Shown here piece by piece: positions 24,752 through 34,002 of a stretch of DNA of 64,000 nt. The position numbers and the translations under genes are program-made. Position 1 is the stretch's first letter, and every line of letters begins with the position of its first letter. The DNA is from Phycisphaerae bacterium (GTDB taxonomy: Bacteria > Planctomycetota > Phycisphaerae > Phycisphaerales > UBA1924): positions 310,001 to 374,000 of the forward strand of contig JAUIHS010000001.1 of NCBI GenBank assembly GCA_030432255.1, in the 5' to 3' direction. Below the pieces are notes generated by a model. The model had not been told where the DNA came from. It saw nothing but the letters and a program-made list of their open reading frames with translations, and searched no databases.

Positions 24752-24789
24752 CGAGGGCGTCGACTTGATCGACGCCCTCGTTGTTTTTT
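24752..24789. terminator. Strong hairpin at the symporter 3' end
   Basis: A 12-bp perfect stem CGAGGGCGTCGA / TCGACGCCCTCG with a 5-base loop. The T-rich tract (GTTGTTTTTT) is on its right side, so it is an ideal terminator only when read rightward; the genes on both sides are transcribed leftward. Read leftward it follows the symporter stop but without a T tract. Confidence 0.65.
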
Positions 24790-24792
24790 ATG

Positions 24793-26649
24793 TCAGGCAT
24801 TCACATCATGCGCTTCACCGGCGCCCTTGGGCACGCGGATCTGCTCGACGAGGTCCTGCACCTCCTGGGGCGGCTCCTTCGTGATGTACGAGACGAAGAA
24901 CGCAACCATGAAGTTGATCATCATGCCGATGGTCCCGATGCCCTCCGGACTGATGCCGAGGAAGTAGTCCTGCGCAGCACCACCTGCGAACTTGAAGTAG
25001 ATGATGTACCCGGCGGTGAAGGCCAGACCGCAGATCATGCCGGCGACGACGCCCTCGCGATTGGCGCGCTTGACGAAGATGCCGAGGATGATCGCCGGGA
25101 AAAAGGTTGACGCGGCCAGACCGAACGCGAAGGCGACGGTTGCTGCGACGTAGTCGGGCGGGTTGATTCCCAGGTAGCCGGCGCCACAGACAGCGATGGC
25201 GGCAGCGATGCGCGCTGCGATGAGTTCCTGCCTCTCTGTGATGTCAGGCATGACGAGCTTCTTGAGCAGGTCGTGACTGATGGCGGTCGAGACAACGAGC
25301 AGGAGTCCGGCGGCGGTGGAGAGCGCGGCGGCGAGCCCGCCGGCGGCGACGAGTCCGATGACCCAGTTGGGGAGCCGCGCGATCTCCGGGTTGGCGAGGA
25401 CCATGATGTCCGGATCGACATAGAGCTCGTTGTCGTTGTCTGTCGTGACGCTGCTGGTGACCAGACGCTGACCGAACTCGCCGCGGGCGTCATCTGGAGC
25501 GAACTCCAGTTTGTCGGAAATGACAGGCGCGGCGGCGTTCCCGCTTCCGACCCACTGGATGCGTCCGTCATTGTTCTTGTCGACCCACGCAAGCAGCCCG
25601 GAGTCTTCCCAGGTGCGGAACCACTCGGGCACGACATGGGGATCGCTGTCCCCGGCGTCCGCCGCGGCTTCTGCGCTGTACCACGCGTTGCTGACGGCGG
25701 TGAGGAGGTTGGTACGTGCGAAGGCGGCGACGGCGGGGGCGGTGGTGTAGAGGATGGCGATGAAGAGCAGCGCCCAGCCGGCGCTGATGCGTGCATCGCG
25801 CACTCGGGGCACGGTGTAGAAGCGGATGATGACGTGCGGGAGTCCGGCGGTGCCGACCATGAGGGCGGCGGTGATACAGAAGAGGTCGAGCCGGGAGCGT
25901 GAGCCATCCGTGTAGGCGGCGAATCCGAGGTCGGTGTTGATCTGATCGAGTTTGTCGAGGAGTGAGATATTCTGGCCGGCGGCGATGCGCGAGCCGATCT
26001 CGCCGGCGAGTTCACCGCCGAATCCGATCTGCGGAATGGGGTTCCCGGTGAGTTGGATGCCGATGAAGATGGCGGGGACCATGAAGGCGAAGATGAGGAC
26101 GCAGTACTGTGCGACCTGGGTGTAGGTGATTCCCTTCATGCCTCCGAGCACGGCATAGAAGAAGACGATACCCATGCCGATGAGCACCCCGGCGGTGATG
26201 TCGACTTCAAGAAAGCGTGAGAAGACCACGCCAACGCCGCGCATCTGTCCGGCGACATAGGTGAAGCTGATGAAGATGGCGCAGATCACGGCGACCACGC
26301 GGGCTGTTCCCGAGTAGTAGCGATCGCCCACGAAGTCCGGAACGGTGAACTTGCCGAACTTGCGCAGGTAGGGTGCAAGGAGAAGGGCGAGCAGAACGTA
26401 GCCGCCGGTCCATCCCATCAGGTAGACCGAGCCGTCGTATCCGCTGAACGAGATGAGGCCGGCCATGCCGAGGAACGAGGCGGCGCTCATCCAGTCGGCG
26501 CCGGTGGCCATGCCGTTGGCGAAGGGATGGACACCTTTGCCCGCAACGTAGAACTCACTGGTCGATCCGGCGCGCGACCAGATTGCGATGCCGATGTAGA
26601 GGGCGAACGTGAGTCCGACGATGACGAATGTCCAGGCCTGAACGTCCAC
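24793..26649 (-). CDS. Sodium:solute symporter, VC_2705/acetate-permease type
   Basis: A 618-residue membrane protein with about 13 hydrophobic segments. Family motifs include EFYVAGKGVHPFANGMATGADWMSAASFLG near the N-terminus and GGLAAALSTAAGLLLVVSTAISHDL in the later half. It starts at GTG with GGAG eight bases upstream. A soluble insert of about 120 residues (about 335-440) with an EF-hand-like DKNNDGRIQW motif interrupts the transmembrane part; this is longer than in ActP. The preceding DUF4212 gene, 27 bases upstream, is the usual small partner. Likely substrates are acetate or another short carboxylate. Confidence 0.9.
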   Translation of the reverse strand: MDVQAWTFVIVGLTFALYIGIAIWSRAGSTSEFYVAGKGVHPFANGMATGADWMSAASFLGMAGLISFSGYDGSVYLMGWTGGYVLLALLLAPYLRKFGKFTVPDFVGDRYYSGTARVVAVICAIFISFTYVAGQMRGVGVVFSRFLEVDITAGVLIGMGIVFFYAVLGGMKGITYTQVAQYCVLIFAFMVPAIFIGIQLTGNPIPQIGFGGELAGEIGSRIAAGQNISLLDKLDQINTDLGFAAYTDGSRSRLDLFCITAALMVGTAGLPHVIIRFYTVPRVRDARISAGWALLFIAILYTTAPAVAAFARTNLLTAVSNAWYSAEAAADAGDSDPHVVPEWFRTWEDSGLLAWVDKNNDGRIQWVGSGNAAAPVISDKLEFAPDDARGEFGQRLVTSSVTTDNDNELYVDPDIMVLANPEIARLPNWVIGLVAAGGLAAALSTAAGLLLVVSTAISHDLLKKLVMPDITERQELIAARIAAAIAVCGAGYLGINPPDYVAATVAFAFGLAASTFFPAIILGIFVKRANREGVVAGMICGLAFTAGYIIYFKFAGGAAQDYFLGISPEGIGTIGMMINFMVAFFVSYITKEPPQEVQDLVEQIRVPKGAGEAHDVNA

Positions 26650-26676
26650 GAGGCATTCTCCGTTACTTAAGAGGAA

Positions 26677-26982
26677 TCAGCCCTCGTCCTCGCGGACGCC
26701 GTACGCGCGATCCAGTCGGTTCATCAACCAGACATAGACGAAGATCAACACGACAAAGACATAGATCGCGCCCTGCTGGGCGAACCAGAAGCCCACGCGA
26801 AATCCGGAACCGGGTATCCGGAACTGGTTCAGCCAGTCCGCCAGCAGAATCCCGCACCCGTACGAGACGAAGAACCAGATGGCCAGGAGAATCATCAGGT
26901 ACCTGATGTTCGCTTCCCAGTACTGATGACGCCTTGACTTCTCGTTGCTGGCCGACTCGGGTGTTGTCTTGTCGTTTTCCAT
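26677..26982 (-). CDS. DUF4212 small subunit of the sodium:solute symporter
   Basis: A 101-residue protein with a charged N-terminus, two transmembrane segments (IRYLMILLAIWFFVSYGCGILLA and a second around residues 60-85) and the motif FWFAQQGAIYVFVVLIFVYVWLMNRLDR. DUF4212 genes nearly always precede VC_2705-type symporters, as here. The ATG at 26982 starts the homology; the longer frame upstream is not supported. Confidence 0.88.
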   Translation of the reverse strand: MENDKTTPESASNEKSRRHQYWEANIRYLMILLAIWFFVSYGCGILLADWLNQFRIPGSGFRVGFWFAQQGAIYVFVVLIFVYVWLMNRLDRAYGVREDEG

Positions 26983-27112
26983 GCGGCTCCATTCCGTGAA
27001 CGGGCTCGGACCGACTCCCGGAAGCTGTCGATGGCAGAAGGCAAGATAGCCCACACACTTCTGTGTGTCGAACGTGCCGCGGTTGAGCGAGCGTGGCGGG
27101 CACGTGCTGGTG

Positions 27113-27118
27113 TAGAAT
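27113..27118 (+). promoter_or_regulatory. -10 box of a probably leaderless sigma-factor transcript
   Basis: TAGAAT ends six bases before the ATG at 27125 and no ribosome site precedes it. Confidence 0.5.
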
Positions 27119-27124
27119 CCAGGC

Positions 27125-27961
27125 ATGGCCGCTCCGTCGGATCCGATTCAGGATGACATCACGCGCATCGCCGATCCCGGGGAGGCAACGGCACGCCTCG
27201 CGCATGTGTACGCCGCCGACCTGTATCGGCTGGCCATACGATTCTGCGGCAGCCGCGATGAAGCGGAGGACCTCGTCCAGGAGGTCTTTCTCCGAGTGTT
27301 CCGCGGGTGGGATGGGTTTCGCGGCGACTCTCACGTCAAGACATGGCTCTACACGATTGCAGCCCGTGCATGCCAGCGCATGCATCGTCGTCGCTCCGGT
27401 GAGCCGGCGGACATCGGTTCACTGGATGACCTGCTTCCCTTCGGTGAGCCGCGCATCGCGATGATTCCATCTGAGGGTGATGGAATTCTGAGTGCGCAGA
27501 TCGAGCGCGAAGCGCGGGAGCGCGTGGAGCGGGAGATCGCGCTGCTGCCGGATGACTTCCGCGTACCGATGGTGCTCAAGGAGATCGTCGGATTCACTGT
27601 GCCGGAAGTGGCAGGTATCCTCGGACTCGAAGAGGGCACCGTGCGGAGCCGGGTGCATCGAGCGCGCCTCAAGCTGCGCGCGGCCGTGGATCGGGTGCTC
27701 CCGAGAACGAGTCACGATGTGCCGCCTCCGGCCTATCCGGAGCAGACCTGCCTCGATCTCCTGAACGCGAAGCAGGAGGCGCTGGACCGGGGCGTCCCGT
27801 TCGATGGATCCGTCATCTGTGAGCGGTGCCAGTCGGTCTTCGCATCGCTGGACCTGACGCAGGAAGTGTGCCGCGACCTGGCCGGGGATGAACTGCCCGA
27901 TGGCCTGCGTGAGCGGCTCATGGAGCGGATTGCCGGGGGTCTCGGGGACAGCGTCGCCTGA
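27125..27961 (+). CDS. ECF sigma factor with a fused Cys-rich C-terminal domain
   Basis: A 278-residue protein. Region 2 is at residues about 25-90 (DLYRLAIRFCGSRDEAEDLVQEVFLRVFRGW) and region 4 at about 135-185 (LPDDFRVPMVLKEIVGFTVPEVAGILG, then EGTVRSRVHRAR). Residues about 200-260 add a segment with Cys...Cys-x2-Cys spacing (TCLDLLNAK, then VICERCQS) resembling a zinc-finger anti-sigma domain. A sigma factor with its own anti-sigma-like tail is plausible. It diverges from the symporter genes; no separate anti-sigma gene follows. Confidence 0.85.
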   Translation: MAAPSDPIQDDITRIADPGEATARLAHVYAADLYRLAIRFCGSRDEAEDLVQEVFLRVFRGWDGFRGDSHVKTWLYTIAARACQRMHRRRSGEPADIGSLDDLLPFGEPRIAMIPSEGDGILSAQIEREARERVEREIALLPDDFRVPMVLKEIVGFTVPEVAGILGLEEGTVRSRVHRARLKLRAAVDRVLPRTSHDVPPPAYPEQTCLDLLNAKQEALDRGVPFDGSVICERCQSVFASLDLTQEVCRDLAGDELPDGLRERLMERIAGGLGDSVA

Positions 27962-28100
27962 CGTCGGGTCGGCGGCCTTCATTCGACAGTTTTGCGCTCA
28001 TTTTTCCGTCATCAGCGGGAGTGGCTCTCCGGTTTGGTGTCTCTCACTTGAAGGAAGGGGGTCGCTTCGGGCCGCGATGCCCGGGAAAGGAGTGCGTGGG

Positions 28101-28442
28101 ATGACGACCAAGGCTCAGGCCCACTATGACCGCTGGGAAGACGTGACGCGCGAGATGAGGACGCAGGCGCCGGATGTCAGCCGCGGCTTCGGTGCGATGT
28201 ACCAGAAGCTGATGGGTGACGGTGCGTTGTCGTTGCTTGAGAAGGAACTGATCGCGATCGGGATCGGCATGGCGATCCGGTGCGAGCCATGCATCTATGC
28301 GCACGTGGCCAAGGCGGTGCAGGCGGGTGCGACGCGTGAGCAACTGCTTGAGATGGCGGGTGTTGTCGTCACGATGCAGGGCGGGCCGGGGTACGTCCAC
28401 GTCCCGGAACTGCTGGACGCCATGGATGCGCTGGGCCTCTGA
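28101..28442 (+). CDS. AhpD-like / carboxymuconolactone decarboxylase family protein
   Basis: A 113-residue all-helical protein with the AhpD-type redox motif CxxC...H (CEPCIYAHVAKAV) and the preceding LLEKELIAIGIGMAI helix. AAGGAG lies nine bases before the ATG. Family members often act as peroxiredoxin partners or small thiol oxidoreductases. It heads an operon with a haem-binding protein and cytochrome bd, which points to a role in oxygen or peroxide response. Its stop overlaps the next start by one base. Confidence 0.88.
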   Translation: MTTKAQAHYDRWEDVTREMRTQAPDVSRGFGAMYQKLMGDGALSLLEKELIAIGIGMAIRCEPCIYAHVAKAVQAGATREQLLEMAGVVVTMQGGPGYVHVPELLDAMDALGL

Positions 28443-29047
28443 TGGGCGGGGGCGTGCGAGCGGTATGGTTGACCGGGGGCGTGCTTCTGCTGGGCGGAAC
28501 CGCGGGGTTCCTCGTGATGCGCGGTGGGTCGGTCGAGTCCTGGCGCGAGGTGTCTCGGGGCGCACTGGCGGATCGACAGCAGGAACAATTGGAGCGGGCT
28601 GCGGAGGCGAGGGGCGAACTGGCGGGTGTCCTGATGGCGACGCTCGTCGAGGCGGTTGAGACAGAGGGGTTGGTGGGGGCCATTTCAGTGTGCGCGGACG
28701 AGGCGCCGAGACTCGTCGCGTCGGTGCAGCGTGACCACGAGACACTCCTGGGTCGAACATCGTGGAAGCGACGCAGCGACAGCAACCAGCCACCGGCATG
28801 GGCCGGTGAGCTGGTTGCCGCGCGCACCTCCGAGGAGCATGTGCTGGTCGGCCCGGGGGGACGCCTGGCGGTCCTGACTCCTATCGTGGTCGCGCCCTTC
28901 TGCCTACAGTGTCATGGAGACCCGGACGACATGGACCCGGGTGTGACAGAGGAACTCGCGCTCCGGTATCCAGATGATGCTGCCACCGGCTTTCGGGACG
29001 GCGACCTTCGCGGCTGGTTCTGGGTGGAGGTTCCGGGTGGAGATTGA
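28442..29047 (+). CDS. DUF3365-type membrane-anchored c-haem-binding protein
   Basis: A 201-residue protein with one N-terminal transmembrane segment (VWLTGGVLLLGGTAGFLVM), a helical region containing SVCADEAPRL, then APFCLQCHG, a single c-type haem motif (CxxCH). The C-terminal YPDDAATGFRDGDLRGWFWVEV is typical of DUF3365/Tll0287-like PAS-fold haem proteins. It is likely a periplasmic sensor or redox protein. It lies seven bases before cydA in the same operon. Confidence 0.85.
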   Translation: MGGGVRAVWLTGGVLLLGGTAGFLVMRGGSVESWREVSRGALADRQQEQLERAAEARGELAGVLMATLVEAVETEGLVGAISVCADEAPRLVASVQRDHETLLGRTSWKRRSDSNQPPAWAGELVAARTSEEHVLVGPGGRLAVLTPIVVAPFCLQCHGDPDDMDPGVTEELALRYPDDAATGFRDGDLRGWFWVEVPGGD

Positions 29048-29053
29048 GCTGAA

Positions 29054-30532
29054 ATGGACGTCGAACTTCTGAGCCGGCTTCAGTTCGCTGGAACGATCAT
29101 GTTCCACTATCTCTTCCCGCCGTTGACCATCGGGCTCGGTTTGATCATGGTCATCATCGAAGGGGTGTGGCTCCGGACGCGGGATGACAGCTGGAAGCAT
29201 GCGGCCCAGTTCTGGACGCGGGTCTTCGCATTGAACTTCGCGCTCGGTGTGGCGACCGGCATCGTGATGGAGTTCGAGTTCGGCACGAACTGGGCCGCAT
29301 ACAGTCGGTTCGTGGGCGACGTCTTCGGTTCCGCGCTGGCGGCGGAGGGGATCTTCGCCTTCTTTCTTGAGTCGGGGTTTCTCGCCATCCTGGTCTTTGG
29401 CTGGAACCGTGTCGGCCCGAAGATGCACTTCTTCAGCAGTCTGATGGTGTTCCTCGGATCGTGCTTCAGCGCAGTCTGGATCGTGGTTGCGAATTCCTGG
29501 CAGCAGACGCCGGCGGGCTATCACATCGTCGAGACGGAGATCAACGGTATCGCCGGGCACCGGGCGGAGATCGTGGATTTCTGGGCGATGGTTTTCAACC
29601 CATCGAGTGTCGATCGGCTTACGCATACGCTGATCGGTGCGATGATTCTGGGCGGGTTCTTTGTCTGTTCCATCAGCGCGTGGTACCTGCTGCACCGGCG
29701 ACACGAACTCTTTGCGAAGCGGTGCTTCACCATCGGCGTGATCGTGGCTGCGATCTTCAGCCTGCTCGCACTGGTGACAGGACATGACCAGGCGGAGCAG
29801 GTGTCGAAGACGCAACCTGCCAAGCTCGCGGCGTTTGAGGGTCACTTCGAAACGGGGCCCGCGGACCTCTATCTCTTCGGGTGGCCCGATGCGGAGTCGG
29901 AAGAGGTGAAGTTCGGGATCGCGATGCCGGGCATGCTCAGTTGGCTGTTGCACCAGGATCGAACGGAGCCGGTGACCGGACTGGACGCGTTCGCCGTCGA
30001 AGACCGACCCGGGGTCTGGCTGCCCTTCCAGGCGTACCACATGATGGTCGGACTGGGCACCTTGTTCATTCTGCTCACACTCGCGACCCTGCCGCTGCTC
30101 CGGGGCGGACGCGTCTTTCGAATGCGCTGGCTGCTGTGGGTGTACGTCTTCATGGTGTTGGGCGGTTTCGCGGCGAATCACGCGGGGTGGGTTGCCGCGG
30201 AGACGGGGCGTCAGCCGTGGATCGTGTATCCATCTGTCCAGGATGGCGTTGAGATGCGAGGTCTGCGGACGAGTGAGGGTCTGAGTGAAGCGGTGACGGC
30301 GGAGCAGGTGGCCTGGTCTCTCGCGATGTTCGGCATCATCTACCTCATGCTCTTCATCGTCTGGCTCTATGTTCTGAATGACAAGATCCAGCATGGGCCC
30401 GCGGCGGAAGCATCCGTTGAAGCTGGCTCGGAGGAGCGTGGTTTCGTTCGCGCGGCGGCTTCCGTCGGCGGCGGGCGTTCCCTGATGGCATCACGCAGCG
30501 ACCGGTCGGAGGGGGGTCACGACAGTGCTTGA
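29054..30532 (+). CDS. cydA: Cytochrome bd ubiquinol oxidase subunit I
   Basis: A 492-residue membrane protein. His18 ([14 protein letters not shown]) is the likely haem b595/d ligand region; the GRQPW quinol motif is present ([13 protein letters not shown]), and [11 protein letters not shown] and [14 protein letters not shown] are conserved in helix 3-4. The Q-loop is of the short to medium class. The stop overlaps cydB by eight bases. Confidence 0.96.
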   Translation: MDVELLSRLQFAGTIMFHYLFPPLTIGLGLIMVIIEGVWLRTRDDSWKHAAQFWTRVFALNFALGVATGIVMEFEFGTNWAAYSRFVGDVFGSALAAEGIFAFFLESGFLAILVFGWNRVGPKMHFFSSLMVFLGSCFSAVWIVVANSWQQTPAGYHIVETEINGIAGHRAEIVDFWAMVFNPSSVDRLTHTLIGAMILGGFFVCSISAWYLLHRRHELFAKRCFTIGVIVAAIFSLLALVTGHDQAEQVSKTQPAKLAAFEGHFETGPADLYLFGWPDAESEEVKFGIAMPGMLSWLLHQDRTEPVTGLDAFAVEDRPGVWLPFQAYHMMVGLGTLFILLTLATLPLLRGGRVFRMRWLLWVYVFMVLGGFAANHAGWVAAETGRQPWIVYPSVQDGVEMRGLRTSEGLSEAVTAEQVAWSLAMFGIIYLMLFIVWLYVLNDKIQHGPAAEASVEAGSEERGFVRAAASVGGGRSLMASRSDRSEGGHDSA

Positions 30533-31553
30533 TCATGACACCCTCGCCTTGATCTGGTTCGGCCTGCTGGGGGTCCTGCTGATCGGGTACACCGTGCTGG
30601 ACGGCTTTGATCTCGGGGTCGGCATTCTCCATCCGCTTGCGAAGACGGATGAGCACCGCCGGTTGATGATGAACTCGATCGGTCCCTTGTGGGATGGTAA
30701 CGAAGTGTGGCTCGTGACGTTCGGCGGCGCACTTTTTGCGGCATTTCCCCACGCGTACGCCACAGTCTTCAGCGGTTTCTATGTGGCGTTCATGCTGCTC
30801 CTGTTCGCACTGATCTTTCGTGCCGTGAGTCTCGAGTTTCGTTCGAAGACAGAGCGTCGGATTTGGCGCGGCCTGTGGGATTTCGGCTTCTTCGGGGCAA
30901 GTCTGCTCGCGGCGTTCCTCTTCGGGGTCGCGGGTGGCAACGTGATGCTGGGTCTGCCGATGGGTGAAGACCTCGTGGTGCGGCAGTCGGTCTTTGCGCA
31001 GTTGTCTCCGTATCCGCTGGTTGTCGGCTGCCTGACGGTGAGTCTGTTCGCGATGCATGGTGCGATCTTCCTGTACCTGAAAACGGAGGGCGAACTGCAG
31101 GCGTGTGTCGAGCGGTGGATCTGGCGTTGTTTCTGGGTCTTCATTGCCGTCTATATTGGCGCGACGGTCTTTACTCTGGTCGAGGTGCCGCGCGCGACGG
31201 TGAACTTCCGGAACCATCCCGTCCTCTGGATCGTTCCGCTCCTGAACGTGCTTGCGATCGCAAACATTCCGCGAGCGATGTACAAGCGTCAGCCGGCGTA
31301 TGCGTTCGTGTCCTCATGCTCCGTGATCGCGGCACTCGCCTTTCTCTTCGCGGCGGCGATCTTCCCGAACCTGGTGCCATCGTCGCTGGGTGAATCGTGG
31401 AATCTCACGGTATACACGGCTCGATCGAGTCGATCGACGCTGTCCACGATGCTCCTGATCGCACTGATCGGAATGCCGTGTGTGCTGACGTACACCGTCG
31501 TGATCTACTGGGTCTTCAGGGGCAAGGTTCGGTTGGAAGCCAACAGTTACTGA
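30525..31553 (+). CDS. cydB: Cytochrome bd ubiquinol oxidase subunit II
   Basis: A 342-residue polytopic protein with the family start [25 protein letters not shown] and the [29 protein letters not shown] segment. With CydA it forms the oxygen-scavenging quinol oxidase. No cydX-like small gene or cydDC exporter is seen in the window. Confidence 0.96.
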   Translation: MLDHDTLALIWFGLLGVLLIGYTVLDGFDLGVGILHPLAKTDEHRRLMMNSIGPLWDGNEVWLVTFGGALFAAFPHAYATVFSGFYVAFMLLLFALIFRAVSLEFRSKTERRIWRGLWDFGFFGASLLAAFLFGVAGGNVMLGLPMGEDLVVRQSVFAQLSPYPLVVGCLTVSLFAMHGAIFLYLKTEGELQACVERWIWRCFWVFIAVYIGATVFTLVEVPRATVNFRNHPVLWIVPLLNVLAIANIPRAMYKRQPAYAFVSSCSVIAALAFLFAAAIFPNLVPSSLGESWNLTVYTARSSRSTLSTMLLIALIGMPCVLTYTVVIYWVFRGKVRLEANSY

Positions 31554-31753
31554 CGTTCCCGATCGCATCATCACATGGAGATTTTTTACGCAGCGGCCGG
31601 GGCGATTCCCCGCTCTGTCGGTCTGATCTCATCCCCTCTGCGGAGGGGCATTCGGCGTCCGGTTCGGTTGTTATTACCGTGATGGGCAGGTTGGACGGCT
31701 GCAAAACATGAAACACCGATTCAATCCCGGGGTGTGACTGCTGTCCGCTCTCC

Positions 31754-33340
31754 ATGCCACCGATTCAGGACTGGAAGCCGGAGACAGGGGAGATGACCGT
31801 GGATGCCTTACGGATCCTGATAGTCGAGGATGATGTCGCCTATCAGCGACTGCTCAGACGCATGCTCGGGCAGTCCTGTTTCCCGATGTCGGTCACCACC
31901 ACTTCAACAGCCGAGGAGTTCCTGGAGGCGCTTCGCACTGACGTCTTCGATTGCGCCGTGATGGACTTCAATCTCGGTCCGACCGACGCCGCGCAGATCA
32001 TCGAAGATGCCGGTGACGCGCTGAGGAATATACCCATTATCGTCGTATCATCCGACACCCGTCAGCGCGTTGTCGTCGAGAGCATGCGACACGGTGTGAC
32101 TGACTTCTTCCGCAAGTCGGATCTGGCGACGCAGCAGCATCTTGTCGAACGTATCCTCGAAGTGGTCGAGGCCGCCCGCGATCATCAGAAGGAGAGACGC
32201 CGGGCGGAACGCCGCGAGCGCCGACTGCTGCGAGAGGCGTTCACCGATCCGCTTACGAAACTGAGCAATCGCCGCCACTTCGATCACATGATCGAGACCG
32301 GCTATTTCGATAACGACCGCAGGGTCCGGACCGCCTGTGTCATGGTGGATATCGATCGCTTCAAGGGCATCAACGACACGCATGGCCACGGCTTCGGGGA
32401 TCGCGTCATTCAGCGGGTGGCGGGCGTGCTGGTGGATTTCACCCTGGGCGAAACGGCCTTCCGCTGGGGAGGCGAGGAGTTCCTCGTGCTCCGATCCTCT
32501 GCCGGAGAGGCGGCCGACTGGATCTGGGCTGAGGACATCAGGCGCGCGGTTGAAGGCGAGGTCATTCGATTCAACGGCTTTCGCGTGCCTGTGACGATCA
32601 GTGTCGGCCTGCATATCGCATCGACTCACGAACTGGGAGAGAGTTCGATCGGCGAGGCGGATGAGGCGCTGTACCTCGCAAAGTCACTGGGACGAAACCG
32701 TGTCTGCACATCCCGCATGGTACGAGTCGGGAACCTGGCCCGCGCCGTCCAGGAGGGAGGCGGTGACATCAGGACACGCCGCGATGCCCTGCTCAAGTCA
32801 CTCGGAGCCGAAGTCGGACCTGCGCAGCGGAACGCGGCCACGGACCACAGCGAGCAGGTCTGTCGACTTGCCGAAGAGATTGGTTGCCAGATGAATCTCA
32901 CTGATGCAGACCTTGAGACACTGCGGCAGAGCGCGCTGCTCCACGACATCGGAAAGGTCATGATGCCAGAAGAGACCCTGGCCAAGCCCTTCGCGCTCGA
33001 CGGCGTGGAGCGACTGATCCTGGCACGCAGGGGTGAGATCGGGCGCGAACTCTGCGGCATGATGGGGGTGGATGCCGGTGTCTCACGGATCGTCGGAGCC
33101 TGCCCGGCTCGTTTCGATGATGTCATCAATCCTGACGAAACCGCACGGATCACACAGATCCTGGTCGTGGCCGATGCGCTTGCCGCGATGATGAGCGATC
33201 GGACCTACGCCCCGGCGCGGCAACCGAGTGAGGCGCTCGACGAACTTCGCCGGGGTGCCGGGAGCAGCTTCGATCCGGCCGTGATATCGGCGGTACATCG
33301 CATACCCGCAGTGAGCACCGCAAGACGGGAGGCTGCGTAA
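31754..33340 (+). CDS. Response regulator with GGDEF and degenerate HD-GYP domains
   Basis: A 528-residue protein. Residues 18-140 are a receiver domain with phospho-acceptor Asp71 (VMDFNLG). Residues 160-325 are a GGDEF diguanylate cyclase with an intact GGEEF site (239-243) and DPLTKLSNRRHF; there is no RxxD inhibitory site before it. Residues about 360-515 are an HD domain with His365, His397-Asp398 and GK (LLHDIGKVMM), but the HHExxxGxGYP segment is replaced by VGACPARFDDV, so phosphodiesterase activity is doubtful. The start is uncertain: GTG 31799 has AGGGGAG six bases upstream and keeps the receiver intact. Two PilZ-like genes follow. Confidence 0.9.
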   Translation: MPPIQDWKPETGEMTVDALRILIVEDDVAYQRLLRRMLGQSCFPMSVTTTSTAEEFLEALRTDVFDCAVMDFNLGPTDAAQIIEDAGDALRNIPIIVVSSDTRQRVVVESMRHGVTDFFRKSDLATQQHLVERILEVVEAARDHQKERRRAERRERRLLREAFTDPLTKLSNRRHFDHMIETGYFDNDRRVRTACVMVDIDRFKGINDTHGHGFGDRVIQRVAGVLVDFTLGETAFRWGGEEFLVLRSSAGEAADWIWAEDIRRAVEGEVIRFNGFRVPVTISVGLHIASTHELGESSIGEADEALYLAKSLGRNRVCTSRMVRVGNLARAVQEGGGDIRTRRDALLKSLGAEVGPAQRNAATDHSEQVCRLAEEIGCQMNLTDADLETLRQSALLHDIGKVMMPEETLAKPFALDGVERLILARRGEIGRELCGMMGVDAGVSRIVGACPARFDDVINPDETARITQILVVADALAAMMSDRTYAPARQPSEALDELRRGAGSSFDPAVISAVHRIPAVSTARREAA

Positions 33341-33663
33341 TGAAGACCGAGACGACATCCAACCTGCAGGTGGAGTTCGGAGACTGGAAAGACCGCCGAC
33401 TCTCCGAGCGGTGGCCGAGCCGGAAGAGTATTCGCTGGCGGGTTCGCGGCGGGCGGCGCGAACGGTGCAGCCGAATCGTCGAGCGGTCGCTGGACGGACT
33501 CGTGCTGCTGACAAACTCACGTGATACGCCGCGGGCGGGCGACATCGTCTATCCCGCGGATTCTGCGGCATCTCACCGACATGGGATGCGGGAGGGCGTT
33601 GTGCTGAGAACGGAGGCGGGGGGCGGGGATGACTCGCTTGTGTATGTGTCAATCCTGGCATGA
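33340..33663 (+). CDS. PilZ-like protein
   Basis: A 107-residue protein. It has an arginine-rich RRLSERWPSRKSIRW near residues 19-33 and VERSLDGLVLL (about 47-57), which correspond to the RxxxR and D/NxSxxG c-di-GMP motifs of PilZ, with the acidic residue shifted to Glu. The ATG overlaps the stop of the GGDEF gene by one base (TAATG), so the two are translationally coupled. Binding of c-di-GMP is probable but not certain because the motifs are imperfect. Confidence 0.6.
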   Translation: MKTETTSNLQVEFGDWKDRRLSERWPSRKSIRWRVRGGRRERCSRIVERSLDGLVLLTNSRDTPRAGDIVYPADSAASHRHGMREGVVLRTEAGGGDDSLVYVSILA

Positions 33664-33685
33664 ACGGGAAACGGAGGAGTTGAAG

Positions 33686-33985
33686 ATGATGGAAGTCACA
33701 ATGGACCGCCGCGGCGGTTCCCGGAATGTCGAATCGGATGCGATCTGGTGGCATCAGGATGGCATGAGTGAGCCGGGCATGGGCTGGCTGATCGAACGGG
33801 GTGAAGACGAGTCGCTCGCGTTCCTGATCAAGGGCGACCTGTTGCCGGAGTTGTCGGACGACATCCAGATTGCCATTCGCACGGCGTCGGCCATGGAGCC
33901 GGCACACGTTGAGCGCATTCGAAGACTGCACGCGGATGTGCATGTTGTCGTTGTCACACGGATGACGGATGCCACGATCGCCTGA
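33686..33985 (+). CDS. Second PilZ-like protein
   Basis: A 99-residue protein starting at one of two adjacent ATGs; GGAGGAG lies six bases before the first. It has MDRRGGSRNVESDAIWW and GMGWLIERGEDESLAFLIKG, a pattern close to PilZ (RRxxxR and a later Ser/Asp-Gly strand), followed by VERIRRLHADVHVVVVTRM. It is the third gene of the receiver-GGDEF operon. Confidence 0.6.
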   Translation: MMEVTMDRRGGSRNVESDAIWWHQDGMSEPGMGWLIERGEDESLAFLIKGDLLPELSDDIQIAIRTASAMEPAHVERIRRLHADVHVVVVTRMTDATIA

Positions 33986-34002
33986 CAGGGCTGCACTCCG
34001 CG

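Noticed and set aside
28904-30394. A 496-codon minus-strand open frame
   Set aside because: It is antisense to cydA; composition is His/Arg/Pro-rich with no domain.
31633-31648. CCCCTC-TGCG-GAGGGG hairpin downstream of cydB
   Set aside because: It lacks a T tract, so I did not call it a terminator; it may be incidental.
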